64,000 bases of DNA from Lachnospiraceae bacterium (GTDB lineage Bacteria > Bacillota > Clostridia > Lachnospirales > Lachnospiraceae), in assembly GCA_022510745.1 (NCBI GenBank), contig JAFLSY010000010.1, positions 62,001-126,000 of the forward strand, given 5' to 3'. Positions 42,324 through 51,415 of this stretch are shown here, piece by piece (position 1 is the first letter of the stretch; each line of letters begins with the position of its first letter). The notes beneath the pieces were generated by a model. It ran no database searches, was not told the origin of the DNA, and was given only the letters and a program-made list of their open reading frames with translations. The translations under genes and the position numbers were made by a program.

Positions 42324-42955
42324 CCCTGCACCTCCACTCTTTCAAACTCAATCACCCATATCCATGGATTTGCTGCCCATCCGTACTTGTCCAAGTCATT
42401 CTTTGGAATTGTGGAATCCCATATTATACCAAACTTTCTCTTGGCCTCCGGCTCAATAACATTTCTATCAAAATAGCCATCTGCCAGAAGATATACAAAT
42501 GCTCCCTCGTTTAGGCATCCCTCAAATGTTATATCTTGCAACCGCTCTACCCGTACATCAGTCACCTTCAGGAAGATTCTGGCTGCTTCTTTAGGCATAT
42601 GGATGGATGGTCTCCATCTCCATTCTGTGGAATCATAGTCCTCACAGAATCTGGTGTCTGCAAAGTAATAATAATCAGGTTCACAACCCGGCTTATTTGC
42701 GTTACACCATGTTTCCCGTACGTATAGATAATCACCCACTTTATACCTAGGCGGTTTTATACACGGCTCATTCGTTCCGTTGTACAACATAAGGCCATCC
42801 CTAATATATCCAGTCCAATTAGGATTTTTCCCTTTAAGGAATTCCGCTTTACGCCTCGTTGCTGTCTTCCGATTGAGCCATATAGCTACCGTCATATCCG
42901 TATTAAACAAAATTGGCTTTGCTATCTGTAAGATATCTTCCCTTGTCATTCTCAT
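42320..42955 (-). CDS. ASCH/PUA-like phage protein
   Basis: 211 residues: RKTATRRKAEF, then VGDYLYVRETW, WRPSIHMPKEAARIFLKVTDV and WIWVIEFERVE. This series defines an ASCH-like, PUA-fold protein found in many siphophages and sometimes called a morphogenetic protein. The fold usually binds RNA or modified bases. Overlaps both neighbours by four bases. Confidence 0.75.
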   Translation of the reverse strand: MRMTREDILQIAKPILFNTDMTVAIWLNRKTATRRKAEFLKGKNPNWTGYIRDGLMLYNGTNEPCIKPPRYKVGDYLYVRETWCNANKPGCEPDYYYFADTRFCEDYDSTEWRWRPSIHMPKEAARIFLKVTDVRVERLQDITFEGCLNEGAFVYLLADGYFDRNVIEPEAKRKFGIIWDSTIPKNDLDKYGWAANPWIWVIEFERVEVQG

Positions 42956-43389
42956 CCCTCCAGTAAAAACTGCTTTTCTTCCAGCTTCTGAAACAGTGTC
43001 TGCCCGGACTGTATCTCAATGTACGGCATGAAGATCTCCTCAAGCTTCACCATTTCAATATCCAGCAGCGCCATCTGGGCTTCCACCCAGTCCTTCAGTA
43101 TCCGCCAAGCTACCCTCTCTGCCTGCTCTCTGGTGGCCTTTATGTTACTTCTGGGACTCTTCTCTTTTTCCCTTTTCAACACTTCCAGACATTCATCTAT
43201 TTTCACTGGCAGTCTGATTGGTACCTGCTGCCGGCCGGCATCAATCAGGAAGGAAAGTCCTGTTATGTACTCCCCGTCATAATTCTTCATGATGGACATT
43301 GCTTTGTGCTTCATCAGTATGTACTCGATTTCTGATACAGTCTTAAACGCATCCACCGTAGTGGTGTAATTTAATATTGGCATTTTCAC
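42952..43389 (-). CDS. conserved phage early protein, unknown function
   Basis: 145 residues, helical, with GRQQVPIRLPVKIDECLEVL and the ATREQAERVAWRILKDWVEA helix. A very common clostridial prophage protein that I know only as hypothetical. It is encoded within the tightly packed early operon (one- and four-base overlaps). Confidence 0.65.
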   Translation of the reverse strand: MKMPILNYTTTVDAFKTVSEIEYILMKHKAMSIMKNYDGEYITGLSFLIDAGRQQVPIRLPVKIDECLEVLKREKEKSPRSNIKATREQAERVAWRILKDWVEAQMALLDIEMVKLEEIFMPYIEIQSGQTLFQKLEEKQFLLEG

Positions 43390-43604
43390 TAATCCTCCTG
43401 CAGTTCTGCTTTATCAACACAATCCCTTGGATCCACTAAATGAATCCAATTTTCAGGAATTACCCCTCCATTTTTCTGAATAAGTTCGTTGATTCCTTTT
43501 GCGGCCTCTTCGGTGGTAACATATTTTTCAAATGTAAAGTTGATAGTAACTTTTTTACTAACATATTTATCTAATAAAACTGGTATTGGATTTCTATAAC
43601 CCAT
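43389..43604 (-). CDS. small phage early protein
   Basis: 71 residues, MGYRNPIPVLLDKYVSKKV to DCVDKAELQED, soluble, acidic end. ATG at 43604 has AGGAG; the earlier Met at 43628 does not. No family recognised. Confidence 0.55.
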   Translation of the reverse strand: MGYRNPIPVLLDKYVSKKVTINFTFEKYVTTEEAAKGINELIQKNGGVIPENWIHLVDPRDCVDKAELQED

Positions 43605-43620
43605 ATTACACTCCTTTCTT

Positions 43621-45441
43621 TTAAGCAAATTTCAACTGCCCTTCTTGCTCCACTGTAATGCGCAGATTCGGCGTCCGCTCCGATACACACAGCTCCGGCA
43701 GGTTTGCCCGTACCAGCGCCGCAGACAGCGGAGGACAGACTGCATTTCCGCAGCGCTTTACCTGTTCTGATCTAACATACTCCGCACCGGTATAGTCGTG
43801 GTCTATGATATAGTCCTCCGGAAAGCCCTGACATCCGTACAGTTCCCGTGGTTCCAGCATCCGAAGCCCGATATCCACTATCTGGTAGGTGGTTCCCATG
43901 ATCTCCACCAATCCAAAGCGGTCATTTGCCGTTATGGTATCCAGCGGCTCCTTAATGTCCTGCCCGGTTCCCTGTCCATAATACTTAATCAGAAATGCCC
44001 TTACTTCCCCGAAGTGTCCATCGCCCGTAGTTATCGTTGGCAGTGGTTCCGTAATGTCCCTTCCGTCACAATGATTATTCATCTGAATTAAATTCACTGT
44101 ACACAGACTGTTATGGTCTCTGGTTGTAATAACAGGTGCAGGCTGTTCTATGCTGCTTCCGGCTCCTTTATACCCACCGTCATAATATTTGTGCAGGAAC
44201 GATGTCACCAAACCGTATCGATTGGATCCGTCTATCGTCATAACCGGCGCATCCAGTTTCTGTCCCCTTACTTCTCCCTCCGCCGTTTCGGAATGATACT
44301 GCAGCAGCGTTGGTGCCACGAGGAAATTCCTGTTTCCCGTGGTGATGGTCGGTAATCCGCTTTGTATATCTGCCCCGACATTGTTCGTGTTATTGCACAT
44401 GATATACGGTTCCAGTACCGGCTCAATCAGGCAATGCTCATTCTTGCTGACTATGGTTGTAAGAGGGTCTCTGACGTCCTTACTTCTGTCAGCTGTAAAT
44501 CCAGTCTGTCCTATCTGCACCATGTATGGTTCTACTATCCCAAAACCATGCTTTGAGGTAATTACCCGCAATGGGTCATTCATGCTGTTACAGTAATCTG
44601 ATGATGAGCCACTGTGGTTTACCTGCACGATGAAAGGCTCCGCATTATCAAGAACAAATTTCTTTAACCCTCTGGCGATCCGCTCCATTGTCTTCGGAGC
44701 CAGCGGCCTTACCGCCTTGATGCCGTACTTTTCCTTAATCTCCTCAGCCGTGTCAAAGATGGAAGGACAAGGTCTTGAAAAGTCTATCTGGGTGTATGCT
44801 CCCACATAGGGAAGCAGTTCCCCGCTCTCCACACGACTGCTGCCGGCAGGTCCGTGCGTTGGCTCCGGCCAGCTGATGGGCTTTCCGTCACATCTGGCCA
44901 CCATGAAGAAACGCTTCCGCATAGTCGGAGTCCCGTAGTCCGCCGCTACAAGTTCCCTCGTTTCCACCACATATCCTAAATTCTCTAACTGGCTTATGAA
45001 CTTTCTATATGTCACTCCTTGCTTTGCCTTTATAGGCCTGTGCCTCCGGTTAAGCGGTCCCCATGTCTGAAACTCTTCCACGTTCTCCAACATGATGACC
45101 CTCGGTCGTACCTTTGCCGCCCAGCGCAGCGTTACCCATGCCAGCCCACGGATTTTCTTGTCTTTGGGCTTTCCGCCCTTTGCCTTGGAAAAGTGCTTGC
45201 AATCCGGGGAAAACCATGCAAGCGCAACAGGATGACCACCACAGACCTTCACAGGGTCCACATCCCACACGCTCTCACAGTAATGCCTGGTATTCGGATG
45301 GTTGGTCTTATGCATCCGGATGGCTTCCAGATCATGGTTGATCGCTATATCCGGGCTGTGGCCTGTTGCCATCTCCATTCCCGTGCTGGCTCCGCCACCG
45401 CCGGCAAAGCTGTCCACTAATAATTCTCCGTTTATCATCAA
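43621..45441 (-). CDS. DNA cytosine-5 methyltransferase with repeat-rich recognition domain
   Basis: 606 residues. Motif I is DSFAGGGGASTGME. Motif IV, with the catalytic Cys, is SPDCKHFSKAKGG. Motif VI is LENVEE, motif VIII YGTPTMRKRFFMV, and motifs IX-X run from RELYGCQGFPEDY to RCGNAVCPPLS. Between VIII and IX about 270 residues hold six imperfect repeats of the form DxxEPLPTITTxD. No partner endonuclease is present, so it is an orphan enzyme that probably protects phage DNA. The start overlaps the SNF2-fusion stop by four bases. Confidence 0.87.
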   Translation of the reverse strand: MMINGELLVDSFAGGGGASTGMEMATGHSPDIAINHDLEAIRMHKTNHPNTRHYCESVWDVDPVKVCGGHPVALAWFSPDCKHFSKAKGGKPKDKKIRGLAWVTLRWAAKVRPRVIMLENVEEFQTWGPLNRRHRPIKAKQGVTYRKFISQLENLGYVVETRELVAADYGTPTMRKRFFMVARCDGKPISWPEPTHGPAGSSRVESGELLPYVGAYTQIDFSRPCPSIFDTAEEIKEKYGIKAVRPLAPKTMERIARGLKKFVLDNAEPFIVQVNHSGSSSDYCNSMNDPLRVITSKHGFGIVEPYMVQIGQTGFTADRSKDVRDPLTTIVSKNEHCLIEPVLEPYIMCNNTNNVGADIQSGLPTITTGNRNFLVAPTLLQYHSETAEGEVRGQKLDAPVMTIDGSNRYGLVTSFLHKYYDGGYKGAGSSIEQPAPVITTRDHNSLCTVNLIQMNNHCDGRDITEPLPTITTGDGHFGEVRAFLIKYYGQGTGQDIKEPLDTITANDRFGLVEIMGTTYQIVDIGLRMLEPRELYGCQGFPEDYIIDHDYTGAEYVRSEQVKRCGNAVCPPLSAALVRANLPELCVSERTPNLRITVEQEGQLKFA

Positions 45442-47945
45442 CTCACCCCTCCGATAAAATCAAACAATGTCGGCATATCAATTTCGCTTTCTTCCGCCTG
45501 CAGGTACCCCACTCCATCCCGAAAGTAATCCGTATTCAGTTCGCAGCCATACCCGTATCTGCCCATTTTTACCGCCGTCATGGGTACCGTCATCAATCCG
45601 CCAAATGGGTCGTATACCACATCCCCCGGATTGCTGTACCTGTTTATGACCCTTTCCACGATATCCAGCTGCAAGGGACATACGTGCATCTGCTGCCGGC
45701 GCCTGCTCTGGTTCGTGTTCAGGGTACGCATCCGGTTGATATCATCCCATACATCAAGATCATTCCAGCTGCCGGGCGCAACCACCATAAACGTGGCAGG
45801 CAGTTTCCCTTTCACATCCAGTCTTTTGGCCAGTTCCACGTGCTCTTCGTAGCTGTAGACCTGCTGCCTTGAAAACTCCCTATAGACACGCTGCAGATTG
45901 TCAGTGGAAATGCTCTCAAGCTCCTCTTTTCTTATCAGCCTGTCCCCGGAACTTCTCCAGTAGCCATGCGCATCTATCTGCCATTGGGCCCGTGTGTATT
46001 CTTCCTTACTCTTTGCCACGGGTTCATCCGCATATGCCGTGGAACGGTCGGATGGAAGCTTTCTGAACAACAATATGTATTCCGGACACCCTACCCCCAT
46101 CTTGGATCCGTCTTTGCACTGTTCCGTCCATCCAAGGCGGTAAGTCTGGTTATTCTCCCGAACCACATCGGTAACGACCGTGATCATGCCAAAATACTGG
46201 AAGCCGTGCTTCATGTAGTGCGCAATGCAGAGCGCATGAAAGGGTTCCACGGTAGGCATTCCGGTACCCGTGGCATTGCCATACAGAACACGGTCCTTTA
46301 CATGGATGGCCGCCACCCTGCCAGGCTTCAATACCCTGAAAAGCTCAGGTGTCAGAAAATCCATCTGCTCAAAGAATCTCTCCGTATTCTGGTTATGGCC
46401 GAAGTCGTTATAATTTGCGCTGTATTCGTAATGGTTCCCGAAAGGAATGGAGGTATGTATCAGCCCCACGCTGTCGGTACCCATCCTTCTTGTTTCTTCC
46501 ACACAGTCATCATTCACTGCCTTAAAATGATTTCCTTCTACTACCACGGTATCCACTCCCATCTTCCTTTGCAGCGCTTTCTCCTTCCCTGCACAGGATA
46601 ATCCGTATTTTTTTACTATCTGCACCATTTTGTTGACCATATGATCGTGGTTTTTCCACTTCTCCAGCAACGCTTCCTTTATCTGCTTTTCGTTTTCCAT
46701 GTAGATGATATCTATGGTCACCTGTTCCTTCTGTAGGAAACGGTAACACCGGTGCACTGCCTGTATAAAGTCATTGAATTCGTAATCGATACCAAGAAAT
46801 ATCTCCCTATGGCAATACCGCTGGAAGTTACAGCCGGATCCGGACAGCTCCTTTTTGGTAGCAAACAGTCTGATACGTCCTTCCGAAAAATCAATGACCC
46901 GCCGCTCCCGCAGCTCATAATCCAGTGAGCCGTAAATATCCACCGTCTCAGGCATGGCATTTTTGATGGCATGGCGCTCCGCTTCCAGATCATGCCACAG
47001 CAGGAAATGCTCTTCCGGTGCTTCCTCCACTATCTCCCGCATTTTCTTTACACGGTCTTCTATGCTCTCCCGCTTTACGTCTGCCGCCTCCTTCAGTCCT
47101 GCTGCCGCTTCCTTGAACAGCTGCATCTGACCATCTTTATCAGCTGTATCACCATAATGTATTGGCAGTTCATGCCATCTTACCTCTAACGGTGGAAGCA
47201 CATAACCTTCGTCAGAATATTCCGGATTTAAGTCGGATGGTTTCGTTACAAAGAGCGCCCAGCTGCTCACCCATAACCAGAATTCATCCTCCATATTGGG
47301 ATACAGTGTCAGATGATTTGTTTTAGTGGAATCCCTCTGAAAGAATCTGGTGAGTGCCTGTCCCGTGTCCATTATTTCCAGGTACCCGGCATAATGTATC
47401 AGTTCTTTATATTTGTTTGGGGAAGGCGTTGCGGTAGCTACCAGCTTATAGGGAACGCCCTTGAACTTTTCAAGGAAAGTCTGGTAGGTCTTACTTCCGA
47501 AAGACCGCAGCACGCTTGCTTCATCCAAGGAAACCGCTGAGAAATAATCCGGCCGTATATCCCCATCCCTCACCCTTTCATAGTTTGTAAGGATTATCCG
47601 TCCTTTTTCTGCCTTTACCTCTTCCATCGTCCTGCAGTATACCGGCTTTTCATATCCCAACAGTTCCACGGCATCATGGGTAAATTCCTGCTTTACCCCA
47701 AGCGGAAGGACGATAAGGGCCTGTCCGCCCATGTGTCCTGCTGCCTGATAGCAGAATTCCAGTTCCTGCACCGTTTTCCCGAGCCCGAAGGATTCAAACA
47801 GGGCACGACGTCCGCCTTTTAACGCCCATCTCACTGCATCCTTCTGGTGTGGCATTAATGCCTTGTTAAGCTCTGACGGCTCTATACTGAAACCGCTGTC
47901 CTTGGCGATCTCTATTTTACTTTTTAAAAAATCCAAGTATTCCAT
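45438..47945 (-). CDS. SNF2-type helicase fused to DNA methyltransferase
   Basis: 835 residues. The N-terminal half is an SF2/SNF2 ATPase: Walker A ESFGLGKT (51-58), motif II SLDEAS, LVATATPSPN (motif III), and VHRCYRFLQ near motif VI. The C-terminal part is an amino-methyltransferase: IHTSIPFGNHYEY at the motif IV position, where most enzymes have (D/N/S)PP(Y/W), and VYDPFGGLMTV as the SAM-binding motif I. Circularly permuted order fits beta-class enzymes. Such fusions are known in siphophages; whether the helicase aids modification is unproven. Confidence 0.82.
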   Translation of the reverse strand: MEYLDFLKSKIEIAKDSGFSIEPSELNKALMPHQKDAVRWALKGGRRALFESFGLGKTVQELEFCYQAAGHMGGQALIVLPLGVKQEFTHDAVELLGYEKPVYCRTMEEVKAEKGRIILTNYERVRDGDIRPDYFSAVSLDEASVLRSFGSKTYQTFLEKFKGVPYKLVATATPSPNKYKELIHYAGYLEIMDTGQALTRFFQRDSTKTNHLTLYPNMEDEFWLWVSSWALFVTKPSDLNPEYSDEGYVLPPLEVRWHELPIHYGDTADKDGQMQLFKEAAAGLKEAADVKRESIEDRVKKMREIVEEAPEEHFLLWHDLEAERHAIKNAMPETVDIYGSLDYELRERRVIDFSEGRIRLFATKKELSGSGCNFQRYCHREIFLGIDYEFNDFIQAVHRCYRFLQKEQVTIDIIYMENEKQIKEALLEKWKNHDHMVNKMVQIVKKYGLSCAGKEKALQRKMGVDTVVVEGNHFKAVNDDCVEETRRMGTDSVGLIHTSIPFGNHYEYSANYNDFGHNQNTERFFEQMDFLTPELFRVLKPGRVAAIHVKDRVLYGNATGTGMPTVEPFHALCIAHYMKHGFQYFGMITVVTDVVRENNQTYRLGWTEQCKDGSKMGVGCPEYILLFRKLPSDRSTAYADEPVAKSKEEYTRAQWQIDAHGYWRSSGDRLIRKEELESISTDNLQRVYREFSRQQVYSYEEHVELAKRLDVKGKLPATFMVVAPGSWNDLDVWDDINRMRTLNTNQSRRRQQMHVCPLQLDIVERVINRYSNPGDVVYDPFGGLMTVPMTAVKMGRYGYGCELNTDYFRDGVGYLQAEESEIDMPTLFDFIGGVS

Positions 47946-48962
47946 CTATCCAACCTCAGACTTCCTTCTTTTTGCAAGTATTTTCCCATAAACGCCACAT
48001 TCCTCGAGTGGAACCTCACGCAGCACCTTTACTTTGTCCACACGCACCTTTCCGTTTCCGTACAGAGGAACAATAATATCTTTTATGGCTGCTTCGCACT
48101 CCAGTATTGCAAGGTCATTCCAATTTCTTCCATAGTTCAGACACCAGTCAAGATGTGCTATATGAATACCGCTGCCACATTCTTCATTGATATCCGTGTT
48201 CAGATCATCCTCACATTTTGCAGATTTACCGATGTGGTACTCAAAGGAACTATCCTTATCGGAAACGTAGAAGTCATTCTTCTTATGCACAGCCTTGAAG
48301 AATATGGCTTTTGTTTTGGTATGCTTAATGCCATAGAATGCCATATACTCCTCAATATTTCTTGGGTTGTAGACGATTCTGGCATTCCCCTGAACTTTAA
48401 TTCTCCCGTCTCTAAGGCAATCCGTTATCTGGGCATTGCCCTGGCCATCCACGGAGCTGTTTTCCCGAGCTTCCACGGAGCTGTTTTCCCAAGCTACCAC
48501 GGAGCTGTTTTCCCGAGCTTCCACGGAGCTGTTTTCCCGAGCTACCACGGAGCTGTTTCCCCGAGCTTCCACGGAGCTGTTTTCCCAAGCTACCACGGAG
48601 CTGTTTCCCCGAGCTTCCACGGAGCTGTTTTCCCAAGCTACCACGGAGCTGTTTTCCCGAGCTTCCACGGAGCTGTTTTCCCGAGCTACCACGGAGCTGT
48701 TTCCCCGAGCTACCACGGAGCTGTTTTCCCAAGCTACCACGGAGCTGTTTTCCCGAGCTTCCACGGAGCTGTTTTCCCGAGCTACCACGGAGCTGTTTCC
48801 CCGAGCTACCACGGAGCGTCCATATCTCTTAGATACGACCGCAGGATTAAAGTAAGTACCAAATTCTATGTAGATCCGGCCTTTGAAGCTTTCCGGTATC
48901 GCATCCAGTTCCTCCTGACTCTTTACTGTTATCTCTTCCAACTTTTCATAATCAATGTTCAT
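47946..48962 (-). CDS. tandem 8-residue repeat protein
   Basis: 338 residues. A 50-residue N-terminal part leads into 15 copies of an octapeptide (form SVVARENS). A 160-residue C-terminal domain of unknown type follows. Units vary at three places with two states each: V or E, R or W, E or G. The regular short repeat suggests a beta-solenoid. Related repeats occur in other clostridial phages, but function is unknown. The start follows GGAG; it is one base from the SNF2-fusion gene. Confidence 0.7.
   Translation of the reverse strand: MNIDYEKLEEITVKSQEELDAIPESFKGRIYIEFGTYFNPAVVSKRYGRSVVARGNSSVVARENSSVEARENSSVVAWENSSVVARGNSSVVARENSSVEARENSSVVAWENSSVEARGNSSVVAWENSSVEARGNSSVVARENSSVEARENSSVVAWENSSVEARENSSVDGQGNAQITDCLRDGRIKVQGNARIVYNPRNIEEYMAFYGIKHTKTKAIFFKAVHKKNDFYVSDKDSSFEYHIGKSAKCEDDLNTDINEECGSGIHIAHLDWCLNYGRNWNDLAILECEAAIKDIIVPLYGNGKVRVDKVKVLREVPLEECGVYGKILAKRRKSEVG
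48449..48817. repeat. in-frame 24-bp tandem repeat array
   Basis: 15 full units plus nine bases. The unit has no spacer and begins CCACGGAGCTGTTTTCCCGA on the plus strand. Units differ only at three fixed positions. Being a multiple of three, copy-number change keeps the frame open. Confidence 0.92.
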
Positions 48963-48974
48963 ATTGTTCTCCTT

Positions 48975-49745
48975 TCATTTTTCGAGAAGCTTCTTTTCCA
49001 GCTCCTCAAAGTCATAATCTCTCTGACTAAATTGATTAAAACTGTTTTTCTCCTGTTTTACCCGTCCTTCTCCCGGTACATAGTTCTGATCCAGATAATC
49101 AACATATCCACTGTTGAAGAAGGTGCTGCCGTTCTGCGGCTTTCGCCAGTCACTGTCCTTTGCCAACTCCACTTTATAACGCTCAATGGCTCTGCTCATT
49201 TCATCAAAGCCAATCTTCAGCAGTTCCAGTTTCTTGGTATCTGATACCCGACCTTTGCCCTTCTTACTCGGATATAGTTTCCAGAGACTTTCAAACAGTG
49301 CCAAAGCCTCTGCTTTGCACAAAGCTTTTTTATTCTTTTCTTTCTTTCCTTCTTTTTCTTCTATTGTTGGGAATAGTTTGGGAATAGTTTGGGAGTTGTT
49401 TTGGTTTTGTTTGGTAACTTCTTGATACAAATCGTAGTTAGATACCGTAATTACTGTATATTTGTTTGTGGTTTGTTTGGTAACTTCACCTGTATCAATT
49501 AGGTGCTTTATAGCGGTTTTGACTTCATCTTCCGTCAATTCTGTTTCTTCTGCTAATTTCTTAATGGAAGTAACAAACGAACCTCTTTTTATTTCCTTTC
49601 CCTCAAATCTCCCATCTTTCCAATTTGCTTTCAGCAGCATATGAAAGAATAACCGACAGGTATTTAAATTTTTGTACCATTCCCACTCCAAAATCTTTCG
49701 ATCTATTTTTATGTAATTGCTCATTATTAAACAAATCGTTGGCAT
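48975..49745 (-). CDS. phage replication initiator (replisome organiser) protein
   Basis: 256 residues. The N-terminal winged-helix part reads MSNYIKIDRKILEWEWYKN and GRFEGKEIKRGSFVTSIKKL, the classic opening of phage replisome organisers. A polar linker (KEGKKEKNKK) and a DnaD-like C-terminal part (LYPSKKGKGRVSDTKKLEL to GYVDYLDQNYV) follow. ATG at 49745 has AGGAG five bases upstream. It should bind the phage origin and recruit host helicase. No separate helicase loader was found. Confidence 0.75.
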   Translation of the reverse strand: MPTICLIMSNYIKIDRKILEWEWYKNLNTCRLFFHMLLKANWKDGRFEGKEIKRGSFVTSIKKLAEETELTEDEVKTAIKHLIDTGEVTKQTTNKYTVITVSNYDLYQEVTKQNQNNSQTIPKLFPTIEEKEGKKEKNKKALCKAEALALFESLWKLYPSKKGKGRVSDTKKLELLKIGFDEMSRAIERYKVELAKDSDWRKPQNGSTFFNSGYVDYLDQNYVPGEGRVKQEKNSFNQFSQRDYDFEELEKKLLEK

Positions 49746-49793
49746 TCCACTCCTACTTAGAGCAGTCATGCCATTGTTTACTTGCTCCTTTCC

Positions 49794-49820
49794 GCCGGTG
49801 CCATAGTGGGAGGCACCGGC
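49794..49820 (-). promoter_or_regulatory. strong hairpin in the initiator leader
   Basis: GCCGGTGCC / GGCACCGGC, nine perfect pairs with a nine-base loop, not followed by a T-tract. It lies 49 bases before the initiator start and next to an AAAGGAG-ATG-GCA-TGA two-codon frame, so it may affect translation. Confidence 0.45.
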
Positions 49821-49960
49821 ACATGGCATCTTTCCGTGATATAAAGCATGTAACAAATTTAACAAGAAGTAATAAATAGTTTCTTTCATCCACATACCGC
49901 CGAGTTTGATATGCAGAACAGGTGTTTCAACCTATGTTATGGCCAGTACCTGCCTCCTCT

Positions 49961-50266
49961 CTACTGCAGATACGACTTGCCAAAAACCTTGATAAATTCT
50001 TCTCTGGTACCGTAATGTTCCTCATAGTACCGCTGACAGTCCTGCTTCAGTTTCAGATCAAGTCCATGATTCGGTTTGTTATGTACGCTGTCCGGCGCCC
50101 ATTGGTGAAGCGTTGGATGGAGCGGTACCACAAAGCCGTACTTCTCGCAGATTTTGCGGCGGCCAGCACCCGGGAAAACGTGGTGTATGTGGACTACATT
50201 CATTTTGGTAATATAGCAAACTCCCAGTTCATCCGTGAAAATGCTCCATAGCCCTTTATCACTCAT
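49961..50266 (-). CDS. HNH-like small phage protein
   Basis: 101 residues with VVHIHHVFPGAGRRKICEKYG and later LHPTLHQWAPDSVH and NKPNHGLDLKLKQ. The ordered His/Cys/Asn residues resemble a compact HNH or recombination-endonuclease fold used in phage recombination. It overlaps the annealing-associated gene upstream by eight bases. Confidence 0.62.
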   Translation of the reverse strand: MSDKGLWSIFTDELGVCYITKMNVVHIHHVFPGAGRRKICEKYGFVVPLHPTLHQWAPDSVHNKPNHGLDLKLKQDCQRYYEEHYGTREEFIKVFGKSYLQ

Positions 50267-50792
50267 GATTCCACCCAGCTTTCATCTGCTCCAACTCAAT
50301 CGGTGCAAGTGTTTCAATTCCCAGTGTTTTTGCCTCGCTGACTATGCCGTCTATAAAATGGCTCATTTCCTTGGTGTCGTACTGGCTGGATCCCTTTATC
50401 ATGGCATATGCCTTGAACTTCTCACTTTCTCTTACAAGAAACCAGTGCCCGTACACCTTGCTCATGTCCACCTTATTGCTGACCGTTACGGTTATATATC
50501 CGTCCTCATCTTCATACAGCACGCCATACCGACGCAGCATTTCTTCATAAATTTCCTCTTTGCTGGTACCCATAGAATCCGCTATCTTGCTCATAAGGAC
50601 CCATGCGTAGGCATTGGCATCCAGAGACCGCTTCTCCCGGTGCTTTACCGCCTTGATATCCAGCTTGTCCAATGATTTGATGGAATCATAGCCGGACATC
50701 ACAGCGGTACGCTCATTGACCGTGAAGGATATAGTGAAGGTGCCGGTAGAGTAGTCCTGTACCAGACCAGCCACTTTTCCGGTAAACTGCAT
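50259..50792 (-). CDS. NinB/ORF-like recombination protein
   Basis: 177 residues. The segment KHREKRSLDANAYAWVLMSK followed by YEEMLRRYG matches phage NinB-type proteins that assist strand exchange. It lies directly after the annealing protein gene and before the HNH-like gene, forming a recombination cassette with one- and eight-base overlaps. Confidence 0.68.
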   Translation of the reverse strand: MQFTGKVAGLVQDYSTGTFTISFTVNERTAVMSGYDSIKSLDKLDIKAVKHREKRSLDANAYAWVLMSKIADSMGTSKEEIYEEMLRRYGVLYEDEDGYITVTVSNKVDMSKVYGHWFLVRESEKFKAYAMIKGSSQYDTKEMSHFIDGIVSEAKTLGIETLAPIELEQMKAGWNHE

Positions 50793-51415
50793 TATGTATT
50801 CTCCTTATCTGGCACAGATTTAATCTTTTCCAGAAAATCCTTAATCTGCAAATCTGACATTGTAAAGATATTGTCAATCTTATAGGTCTTGCAGATAGCG
50901 TTCTGGGAGTATCCTGTGCGTTTTAGCTGATTAAAAACAGGCTCGAGCCGCTTCATATCTGCAGCATTGATAACTTCATCTTCATCGGTACCGTACTTCG
51001 TCTTGTCTTTTTCCCAGTACACGTCAGCTCCTATGCCAAGCTGCTTGCAAGCTACTGATATAGCGTCCGTGGTAGCCATCTTGAAGCACTCATCAGAAAC
51101 ATGTATTCCTTTGCTTTCCTTTGCGGCTAACATACTGCCGCCGACACCAAATATAGGTTGGGACCATTCATCGTTATATTTTATAAACAGCTCAATATTC
51201 ACAAACGCAGCAATCTCTTCTCCTATTTGTTCTGTCCACTGTTTTGTAGTCTTATAGTACCAACCAACACCGCAGGGGCCGAACTGCTCTGTAAGAGCCT
51301 TAATTCTCCACATAGGGTTAATATCAGTCTTTCCTTTTAAACGTCCGCTTTCGATTTTCCTTTGAGCGGAGGATGGCACACTACGGACCTTTTCATAGAT
51401 TTCCAGATTACTCAT
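50792..51415 (-). CDS. Rad52/Sak-like single-strand annealing protein
   Basis: 207 residues: DINPMWRIKALTEQFGPCGV, KQWTEQIGEEIAAFVNIELF, and DECFKMATTDAISVACKQLG with GADVYW. This matches phage DUF1071/Sak3-type annealing proteins of the Rad52 superfamily. The start overlaps the upstream stop (TAATG), and GGGAG lies eight bases upstream. It should coat and pair single-stranded phage DNA. Confidence 0.72.
   Translation of the reverse strand: MSNLEIYEKVRSVPSSAQRKIESGRLKGKTDINPMWRIKALTEQFGPCGVGWYYKTTKQWTEQIGEEIAAFVNIELFIKYNDEWSQPIFGVGGSMLAAKESKGIHVSDECFKMATTDAISVACKQLGIGADVYWEKDKTKYGTDEDEVINAADMKRLEPVFNQLKRTGYSQNAICKTYKIDNIFTMSDLQIKDFLEKIKSVPDKENT

Noticed and set aside
48449..48817. CRISPR array
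   Set aside because: The 24-bp units abut without spacers, encode protein in frame, and there are no cas genes.
48153..49244. Long plus-strand open frames full of HGAVFPS and STELFS repeats, and a minus-strand GKQLRGS frame
   Set aside because: They are shadows of the 24-bp array. A unit divisible by three with no stops leaves several frames open; none has a start signal, and the 47946-48962 frame has a proper start, flanking domains and operon fit.
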